Source: Immersiella caudata (taxonomy: Eukaryota; Ascomycota; Sordariomycetes; Sordariales; Lasiosphaeriaceae). From it: 64,000 nucleotides of DNA. The stretch spans positions 5,580,001 through 5,644,000 of the forward strand of contig JAULSU010000001.1 in NCBI GenBank assembly GCA_030512335.1, in the 5' to 3' direction. Positions 56,936 through 64,000 of the stretch are shown here, in pieces (position 1 is the stretch's first letter; the number at the start of each line of letters is the position of its first letter). The notes under the pieces are model-generated. The model made no database searches and had not been told where the DNA came from. It saw nothing but the letters and a program-made list of their open reading frames with translations. The position numbers and the translations under genes are program-made.

Positions 56936-58723
56936 ATGTCTGCTGTCCAGCGCGGAATCCGTCAGGCTTCGAAGTTGCCCCAGCGGCTCTGCCGACCATC
57001 GGCTCTCCGGACGCTGACCAGATCAACCACAGTTGCCCCTCGTGCAGCACCAGTTTTCTGCCACACACGCAACACCTTCTCCACCATGGCCTCGCTGCAG
57101 TCTGCCGCGGCCGCAACGCCGCCGCCCTCAGAGAGCAAAGGCTACGATCCCGAGATCAAGGATATCGCCGACTATGTGCACAACAAACCAATTGACTCGG
57201 ATCTTGCTGTGAGTCTGACCGCTTCCCCAGTGTCCAATTCCCGCGGATAGCCGGCTGACCCTCCGCTCCCGCTCACAGTTTGACACGGCGAGATGGGTGT
57301 TCCTCGACACGCTTGGCTGCGGTCTCGAGGGCCTTCGTTTCAAAGAATGCACCAAACTGCTCGGCCCTATTGTCGAGGGCACCGTCGTGCCCAATGGCAC
57401 CAAGGTCCCTGGTACTCCTTTCCAGCTCGATCCCGTAAATGGTGCCTTCAACATCGGCGCCATGATCCGGTGGCTCGACTACAACGACTGCTGGCTGGCT
57501 GCTGAATGGGGGCATCCCAGCGACAACCTGGGTGCCATTCTGGCCGTGGCTGACTGGATTACCCGCACCAACAAGGCTGGCGGTAACCTTGCCGGCGGCA
57601 AGACCTTCACTGTTCGCGATGTGCTGGAGGCCATGATCAAGGCCCATGAGATCCAGGGATGCCTGGCTCTCCTGAACTCGTTCAACAAGGTCGGCCTCGA
57701 CCACGTTGTCCTGGTCAAGGTTGCCAGCACCGCCGTTGTGAGCAAGATGCTCGGGCTTAGCGAGCAGCAGACTGCCGACGCTGTCACACAGGCTTGGGTT
57801 GATGGTCAAAGCTTGCGCACCTACCGACACACGCCCAACACCATGTCGCGCAAGTCGTGGGCAGCCGGTGACGCATGCCAGCGCGCTGTCAACCTGGCTC
57901 TCAAGGTTCTGAAGGGCGAGAAGGGCGTTCCCACTGTCCTCTCCGCCCCTGTCTGGGGTTTCTACGATGTCCTGTTCAAGGGAAAGAAGTTTGAGTTCCA
58001 GCGACCCTACGGCAGCTACGTGATGGAGAACGTGCTGTTCAAGGTGTCGTATCCTGGTAAGACACGCTGCCTAGTTCCACGGTGAAACACGAATCTAATT
58101 ATGTCGCAGCCGAGTTCCACTCCCAGACCGCTGTTGAGGCGTCCCAGAAGATTTACCACCAGCTCAAGGCCATGGGCAAGTCGGCTGCCGACATCAAGGG
58201 CATTACTTGCCGCACCCACGAGGCCTGCGTCCGTATTATCGACAAGCAGTTCAAGCCCATGGACAACTTCGCCGATCGCGATCACTGCATCCAGTACATG
58301 TGCTCAGTTATGCTGGTCTTTGGTCGCCTGACCACCGGCGACTACACAGATGGTTCTGAGGCCGCGACGTCCCCTCTAGTCGAGTCTCTGCGCAAGAAGA
58401 TCAAATGCGTCGAGGACCCCAAGTTCACGCAAGACTACCACGACCCTGCGCTCCGCACCATCAGCAACGGCCTGACGGTCGAGCTGAGCGACGGCACTGT
58501 TCTTGGCGAGGTTGTTGTCGAGGCGCCGCTGGGTCATCGCTTGCGCCGGGAGGAGGCCAAGCCCGAGATTCTGGCCAAGTACAAGCGCCACCTGGAGCCG
58601 CACTACAGCGCCGACAGGGTGAAGCAGCTGCTCGAACTTGGACAGGACCCCAAGAAGCTTGAAGCCATGTCTGTGGATGAATATGTAGACCTGTATACTG
58701 TCAAGGATAGTAAGTTTATCTAG
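56936..58723 (+). CDS. prpD: 2-methylcitrate dehydratase (MmgE/PrpD family), mitochondrial
   Basis: Exons 56936-57208, 57279-58056 and 58110-58723 (introns of 70 and 53 bp) encode about 554 residues. The enzyme dehydrates 2-methylcitrate to 2-methyl-cis-aconitate in the methylcitrate cycle, which detoxifies propionyl-CoA. The first 50 residues are Arg/Ser/Thr-rich and free of acidic residues (MSAVQRGIRQASKLPQRLCR...), a mitochondrial presequence; a second ATG at about residue 51 could give a non-imported form. Family blocks include FDTARWVFLDTLGCGLEGL, VPGTPFQLDPVNGAFNIGAM, NDCWLAAEWGHPSDNLG, RQSLRTY-like GQSLRTYRHTPNTMSRKSW and YPAEFHSQTAVEA. The length agrees with fungal homologues. A transposon lies about 70 bp beyond the stop codon. 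Confidence 0.95.
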
Positions 58724-58795
58724 CTAAAAACGTCGGAGTGATAATGATAGATTCTGGATATATGGCCGTCACATGCAGCGAATTGATGAATGTTA

Positions 58796-58855
58796 CGGAT
58801 GTCCACCCCAAAAGTTTTGTCCAGGCGCTAGTTACGCCACCCCCTTTATATACAT
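58796..58855. repeat. Left terminal inverted repeat of the Tc1-like element
   Basis: Starts CGGATGTCCACCCCAAAAG immediately after TA and matches the reverse complement of 60927-60986 with one mismatch in 60 bp (C versus A at base 12). Confidence 0.9.
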
Positions 58856-59161
58856 ACTATTCTGGCCGTTTTGGCCACCTACCCCGCCCCAGACCAGAAA
58901 CCCCGCACATTAACCTGTTAACATAACAAAATGCCTCCTAATACTAGTCTTACCACACGAGCTCTTATTATTACGTCAAGATCTCCAGTTAGTGGGAAGA
59001 CTTCTGTTTAAATTTATAAAGAAACTGGTATTATCTGTTTGACAGATTAATCGTATCTATGCTTGAGCTATTAAGCGTGGATTTGAGCTGAATTACTGGC
59101 CGTTTCTTCTAAAGGATAAATGGCTTAAAGATGCTCCCCGTTCTAGCCGTCTATTAAAACA

Positions 59162-59853
59162 TGTTGCTTTGTAGCACTCTACAGGCCTGTATTACAGCGC
59201 CTGAGAGCCTGTGGGAGCCTGTAGTACAGTGCTCCGGTCAGGGGAAGAAATGCGAGTACAGTGCTCCGGAGGAGCGCTGTGAGGTACGACAGCAGAGCTT
59301 ACTAAGGTGCTGAAGGAAGCAAACGAAGGCCTGTACTACAGAGCCTAAAAGACAAGTTACAGCGGACTATGCGCTGTAAAACAGAAGGTTTTAGTGAACT
59401 CTGCACTGTAATGACAACTGTATTGCTTGTGAATTGCTTGCTTCAGTGAGTAGTACTCAACTGAAGGAAGTAGATTGCTTGCTTAAAGGAAAGCTAATTA
59501 CAAGAGAGGAGATGGCTAGTTATAGGCTGTGGGAGCTCTGGAATGGAAATTCCAGAGCTTTCTACTACTAATACAATAATAGAATAGTATGGTGGAGGCT
59601 CTCCACAGGCCTTGTAATCACTGATGTGGCCTCAGAAGGTTGTGGAAGCCTGTGGGCTTCCAGAGCCTTCTGTGGCCCCCTGAAGGCCCTGAGGCCTTCT
59701 GGATTCCAGAAGGTTCGAAGCCACATTGTGGCTAGTGGGTGGTGGCTGCAGGTGCAGGGTACCCAGTGGGTGCAGGGTACCCAGTGCCTTCCTCACTGGC
59801 AGGCCCTGTAAATACAGGGCCTCTTTAGCGTTCTCGGAGGCTAGAATTTAACA
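59162..59853. mobile_element. Solo LTR (692 bp) nested in the Tc1-like element
   Basis: The segment begins TGTTG and ends TAACA, the usual TG..CA form of LTRs, and is flanked by AAACA at 59157-59161 and 59854-59858. Without the segment and one AAACA, the transposase frame reads on from SSRLLK into QTPENIKKVITKV, as expected of Tc1-like proteins, so it is an insertion. No internal retrotransposon genes are present, so it is a recombination product. It is richer in G+C than the surrounding RIP-mutated sequence. It contains short direct repeats, such as TACAGTGCTCCGG twice near 59224-59269 and GCAGGGTACCCAGTG twice near 59753-59786. Confidence 0.8.
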
Positions 59854-60926
59854 AAACAAACCCCTGAGAATATTAAAAAAGTTATCACTAAGGTGTGAAC
59901 TAATTGATACAGGTGTGAGAAAACTACTACTGATCTGGCTAATGAGTTTAGCCTCAAGGGGATTGAGATCTTAGCTATAACAATCCTTTAGATCCTTAAA
60001 AAAGCAGGTTTTAAGAAAACTAAACCGATAAGGAAGCCTGGATTAATGAAAAAGATAAAGGATAATCACCTTTAATAGTGTTTAGCTTATTAAAATTGGA
60101 CTTTAAAGGATTAGAAACAAGTAATTTAATCAGATAAAACAGCTGTTATTCTTTTTTATCATCGTAGTGGTTATTAAATCTAAAGGATAAAAGATGAACG
60201 ATTTGTATAAAGCGCTATTTATAAGTGTTAAAAAAGATATTTTAAGTTTATATTTTAAGGTTATTTTTCTTATAATAAGAAAGGTCCTTTTTATTATTAG
60301 CTTCTAAAAATAAAATAAGAAAAAGAATAAGTAGAGAAAGTTATTAAGAAGATAAATAAAAAGCTAAAACCTGTTTTTCAGAAGGAATGGGAGCTTTAAA
60401 CTGGAATAAGGAGGTTATTATTAACCCTTATTCCTGGCCGGAAACCCTAGTGGAGATAGAATAAAAAGAATGGTAAACTGGTCAGAGAATTTAAGGGTGG
60501 GATCAACTGGTATTATTACTAAACGAAAATCCTTCTTCTTAAACTCTTTCCTTTTACAAAAAAGTGTGAAAAGGATTGACCTGGTACGATAGTTTAAGAA
60601 GATGGCGCTCTATTACACGCTTATCATATCTAAGATCGGATTTACAGCTTTTACTAAGTTAAACGACTCCTTTGGCCAGGTAACTTACCTGACCTAAATC
60701 TAATTAAGCTATATTAGCTATGGATGAAAAGATACACTACGAAAAAAGGGGCTCTAAAAAGCCGTTAAGAGGTTATTAAAGAGTGGGAGCGTTGCTGGAA
60801 AGAATTGAAGCTGGAACAGATTTAGGCCTGGATTGAGAGGATTCCTTGGCATGTTGAGCAAATTATTTAATTAGGGGGAGGGAATGAATATAAAGAGGGC
60901 CGAAAAAAGGGGGTGGAAGCCTGAGC

Positions 60927-60986
60927 ATGTATATAAAGGGGGTGGCGTAACTAGCGCCTGGACAAAACTTTTGGTGTGGACATCCG
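60927..60986. repeat. Right terminal inverted repeat of the Tc1-like element
   Basis: Ends GGTGTGGACATCCG immediately before TA. It is the inverted partner of 58796-58855. Confidence 0.9.
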
Positions 60987-61350
60987 TACACAAATGCAGA
61001 TCAATGAGCATCGGATCCTGGGTGGCTGTGCATCCGTTTCAATTTCTAGTAAACGCCCAGAGACCGGCTGCAGGACAAGCCTGAGGTGCAGCGGATCACA
61101 TCCCGGTCCACCGGGAAGCGGCGCAGCGGGCGTTCTCTAGCCCCTATCACCCCAGTAATTAGCGGGGTGGTGCCTGCGCCACTCACCAACCGTGAGTCGT
61201 CGTGTTCGATCACCAGACAAACATCCTTTCCCAGTCAACAACTTCGGGAACGAAATTTCCGTGTCGATTTTCTTCTTGACCAACTGACTCTTCTAGCGCT
61301 TCATTCAGGGTCACAAATACCTTCAAGGCCGCGCAGCCAGGACTTCCAAG

Positions 61351-62286
61351 ATGGTGTCCGCCGATCGCCAACAGGTCATCGAGACCAACCGCTCCCTGCG
61401 GACAATCAAGACTGTTTGTTCACACCTGACATTTTTCACGATTTAAAAACTAACCCCGCCCAGGAACTCGAAGCCCTTCTCGAGAAAGGGGTCCTCGCCG
61501 AAGATGCCTTCGACCAGATCCAGCGCCTCCTCCCCGCCGAAGGAACGCTCTCCGGCACCCACTCCCAGCGCAGCACAAACGCCCTCCCCACTCCCGCGAC
61601 AACCCCCTCTGCGACTGGTTATAACAACGCCCCCCCGTCCTACGCCCAGTCTACCTCCGGCGCCGCCCCTCCCCCTCTCCCCGGCCGCAAACAACCACCC
61701 CCGGCCAAGCCCGTCGTTGCCCACTGCAAGGCCCTCTACTCATGTGAGTGGGATTTGGAGCGATTTTCTTGCCCTTTTGTCTATTTTCCGGTTGTCTCAG
61801 GAGCAAAACTCTCTTGAGTCTCCCGAGACAATGGAAATCTCCCAAAAAGGAGACAATGAGCTGATATTTGCCACAGACACCGCCCAAGATGCCCGCGACT
61901 GCTCCTTCGAGAAAGGCGACCGTCTCGCCGTCTACGAAAAAATGAACGCGGACTGGTGGCTTGGCCTCAACGAGCGCACCCGAGAGGAGGGTATCTTCCC
62001 CAAGGCGTACGTCGAGGAGGAAGCGGCGACGCCGGCGTGGGGGAGTGAAAAGGCTGGGTACCAAGCGCCGCAGCAACAGCAGTACGGCGGGTACCCACCT
62101 GCGCCGGGCCAGGCGAACCCATACAACGCCCATGCGCCACCGATGGCGATGGCGAACGAGGAGGGCGGTGCGGCGCCAAGTAAAACGGAGGAGAATGGCA
62201 AGAAGTTTGGCAAGAAGCTGGGCAACGCCGCCATCTTTGGCGCGGGCGCGACTTTGGGAGGGAAGATTGTTAATTCCATTTTCTGA
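61351..62286 (+). CDS. SH3-domain protein, Lsb1/Pin3 type
   Basis: Exons 61351-61413, 61464-61743 and 61877-62286 (introns of 50 and 133 bp) encode about 250 residues. The protein opens with a short helical region (MVSADRQQVIETNRSLRTIK, ELEALLEKGVLAEDAFDQIQ), then a Pro/Ser/Thr-rich linker with PPPLPGRK. The SH3 domain (CKALYSYTAQDARDCSFEKG, DWWLGLNE, EGIFPKAYVE) follows, then a Gln/Tyr/Pro-rich segment and a Gly-rich helical tail (KFGKKLGNAAIFGAGATLGG). Yeast relatives Lsb1 and Lsb2/Pin3 bind the Las17 (WASP) actin nucleation factor at endocytic patches. The second intron splits the SH3 domain after ALYS, and the junction codon rebuilds the conserved Tyr. The start lies only 364 bp from the transposon end, so its promoter may include transposon-adjacent sequence. 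Confidence 0.88.
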
Positions 62287-63245
62287 TAACCCTAACCCTT
62301 TGCTTAGGGGCCTTTCAGTTGAGGCTTGGTCGCGTGGTGTGGGCTTGCTAGGGACATGGGCATTGGCTTTTATGCATTATCCGTTTCTGATGGGAGGAGG
62401 CATTTTATGCTCATCATTGCAGTGGGTTGGCGGTGGAGGACACGAGGGCAACTCTGTCAGGGACCTCTGGCTCGACAGAACAGTTTCGGTATCGAGACAT
62501 AGCGAACCGTTACGCTTTGTTCATTATACTCCTAGGGGGTTTTTAAAGTCTAGCAGAACGGGGTGAAATATTAGGGTGATAACCCAGGTATTTCCGCTCC
62601 TTTCCGCAGATACATGAATATGGGTAAACCTCTTCGTATTGATAAACGAATCTACATAATCGTAAGCCCAGTAAATGTCGTACCCCTCGAAGCAGCCGAT
62701 ATGAAAAAGAAATAAAAATAAAAATAAAAACAAAAATAAAACCTCGTAAGGAGCAGGCTGATCTTTGTTGATATCATTCCTAGTCGCCGGGTTGGGGTTG
62801 AACTTGCTTCATCATTGTCAACACCACGAGTTTTCGGTTTAGGAACTCCTGGCAGAAAATGACTATTCTGCGTCAGGGAGGCAAAATTATGACGTAGACT
62901 CGATGTGGACATGGGTCCAACTGGGTATCAGCCAGTTCTACGAATTTAAGGAGCTCACAGCCTACAAAACGGGTTACCGCTGACCCATGAAAATATGGGA
63001 AACGGCTTTGTTTGGGTAATCTCATAAACGTATCGTAAGCTACAAACAAAGCCTGTGATAGTGCAACCGAGGCCAATCAAGATGCAGTCGAGGTGTCCCT
63101 CAGCTCCGCAAAACGCCTCCATCCATCCCAGCAAGACATCCTGGCCCCAACAAAACGCTTTTGAGTATCCGCCGAGACCACCCTAAAACACAACCAGAAG
63201 CCCTCCGCCTGAGCCTCATCATCGCTGATGGTAACGAAGTCCCTG
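62287..63245. other. Intergenic, convergent 3' flanks
   Basis: Between the SH3 gene (plus) and the partial gene at the right edge (minus). A short A-rich run with AATAAAA units lies near 62710-62745. No gene recognised. Confidence 0.5.
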
Positions 63246-64000
63246 TCATCGATGCCGATAGACCTCTGCGGCGGCCCAACAGGCTCTGCCGCCGCGGGAC
63301 GGCGCACCCGCGAGGCACCCACGGGGGGGGCGTTGAGCGGAACCACCACTCGCTTGAGCCTGATTAGCATTGGCATGTGCTCCCAGCAGACTCAAATTCA
63401 AAGGGAAAAAAATGCGAGTGCCGGGAGCAGCGGCTAGGTCGCGCGCGGCGGGAGGCGGAGGCGGAGGCGGAGGAGTAGGGGTGGAAACAACAATTGGGTG
63501 ATTCTTATTCCAGACCTTGACAAGGTGGTCTCTGAGCGCATACGAGTTCGTCTTTGCAAGGTCCTGTAAGTTCCGCAGATGGCGTCTTCCTTGTTTGAAG
63601 AGCTGCCAAGACTGAGTAGGATAGTTCCTTGTGAGGAGGTAGGTGTGGTAGTCCACCTTTCCGTTCTCCCCCGTGGCAAAGTGGGCGTAGGTGTTCAGGT
63701 CTTGCCGTTGCTGGCAAAAGAGAAAAATCACCGCATGTCCCTTGTCGTTGGAATCGGAAGAACCGAGTTGGCGCAGCGCCTGATTCCTGCCGTGGATCAA
63801 GTGCGCACCGTTGACCGCGATTTGCGTGAAAGCAGCCTTGAGGTCCTCACGGGGTCCCCTGAACTCGCCCAAAAAGTGAGGGAGCGTGACAGAGGACTCG
63901 AAGTCCTTGAAGACGATCGCTGTGCCGCCCAGGGTTTCGTTCACTGGGAGCAGGCGAAACTCCTGAAGCTTGAGGCCCTCGACCAAGCCGGGGCAGGAGG
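63246..64000 (-). CDS. Partial hypothetical protein running off the right edge
   Basis: An open frame on the minus strand ends at 63246 and continues without a stop beyond 64000, so the 5' end is missing. The visible part has mixed charged and hydrophobic sequence (LHFLGEFRGPREDLK-like, AVIFLFCQQRQDLNTYAHF, WQLFKQGRRHLRNLQDLAKT), then a polyproline tract from GGCGGA-type repeats (about 63450-63475) and an Ala/Arg/Gly-rich tail. The tail after the polyproline may be intron or untranslated sequence rather than protein. I do not recognise a family. Confidence 0.45.
   Translation of the reverse strand, partial: SCPGLVEGLKLQEFRLLPVNETLGGTAIVFKDFESSVTLPHFLGEFRGPREDLKAAFTQIAVNGAHLIHGRNQALRQLGSSDSNDKGHAVIFLFCQQRQDLNTYAHFATGENGKVDYHTYLLTRNYPTQSWQLFKQGRRHLRNLQDLAKTNSYALRDHLVKVWNKNHPIVVSTPTPPPPPPPPAARDLAAAPGTRIFFPLNLSLLGAHANANQAQASGGSAQRPPRGCLAGAPSRGGRACWAAAEVYRHR

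Larger units (their letters stand above)
58796..60986 (+). mobile_element. RIP-degraded Tc1-like DNA transposon with 60-bp TIRs
   Basis: The element is flanked by TA (58794-58795 and 60987-60988), the Tc1/mariner target duplication. Its ends are inverted repeats of about 60 bp starting CGGATGTCCAC, with only one or two mismatches. Plus-strand remnants of a transposase start at 58931 (MPPNTSLTTRALI). They continue through an HTH-like part with DAPRSSR to a DDE-domain tail with WPGN.PDLN.I and WERCWKEL, interrupted by many TAA and TAG codons. The internal sequence is strongly AT-rich and TA-rich, as after repeat-induced point mutation. Length is 2191 bp, of which 697 bp are a nested LTR and its duplication, leaving about 1.5 kb. 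It cannot encode an active transposase. Confidence 0.85.

Noticed and set aside
59711..59721. GGTTCGAAGCC, similar to a tRNA B box
   Set aside because: It lies inside the solo LTR, with no A box, cloverleaf stems or T run at suitable positions.
61086..61817. 243-residue frame starting left of the SH3 gene
   Set aside because: Its right part is exon 2 of the SH3 gene. The left part is intergenic and intron read-through without features.

Overview
The window is nuclear DNA of a filamentous ascomycete (Pezizomycotina, most likely Sordariomycetes). Support: a HEX1 Woronin-body gene, which only Pezizomycotina have; short GT-AG introns of 43-145 bp with CTGAC/CTAAC-type branch sites; monocistronic genes on both strands with long intergenic stretches; and one AT-rich island with the stop-codon pattern of RIP. 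Exon coordinates were worked out by hand from splice sites, reading-frame phase and family knowledge.

Layout. 1-3.0 kb: no gene seen. 3.0-7.5 kb: a small secreted or anchored coiled-coil protein and a 983-aa Arg/Asp-repeat protein. 10.7-15 kb: bleomycin hydrolase and hex1, the latter with a long upstream coding extension that contains no ATG. 17.4-20.7 kb: Rqc2/Tae2 (ribosome quality control). 21-23 kb: a 55-aa secreted peptide and an Asterix-family ER protein. 24.7-29.4 kb: Mediator subunit 12 (Srb8). 30.2-33.5 kb: a PQ-loop vacuolar amino-acid transporter and a secreted S1/P1 nuclease. 37-38.8 kb: a secreted Asn/Gly/Gln-rich surface protein. 41-42.8 kb: a secreted FAD-linked oxidase. 43.9-46.7 kb: lineage-specific-looking hypotheticals. 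47.2-49.6 kb: a Zn2Cys6 transcription factor. 50.2-55.1 kb: a hypothetical protein, a split tRNA-like Pol III unit, a polytopic membrane protein and a secreted alpha/beta hydrolase. 55.2-56.0 kb: a glutamate decarboxylase pseudogene. 56.9-58.7 kb: mitochondrial 2-methylcitrate dehydratase. 58.8-61.0 kb: a RIP-degraded Tc1-like transposon with a solo LTR nested in it. 61.4-62.3 kb: an SH3-domain protein. The right edge holds a partial hypothetical gene.

Most genes are unrelated housekeeping, secretory or regulatory functions; I see no biosynthetic cluster, phage-like island or CRISPR. The strongest non-routine signals are: (1) two introns in unrelated genes (bleomycin hydrolase, 142 bp; Zn2Cys6 factor, 145 bp) that are homologous along their length, the pattern expected of introner-like elements; (2) the hex1 extension, open and repeat-bearing but without any AUG; (3) the decarboxylase relic with two independent lesions; (4) the nested transposon/solo-LTR event, in which removing the LTR and one target duplication restores the interrupted frame; (5) a Pol III unit with tRNA-Gln-like halves around about 165 bp and an apparent CUA anticodon.
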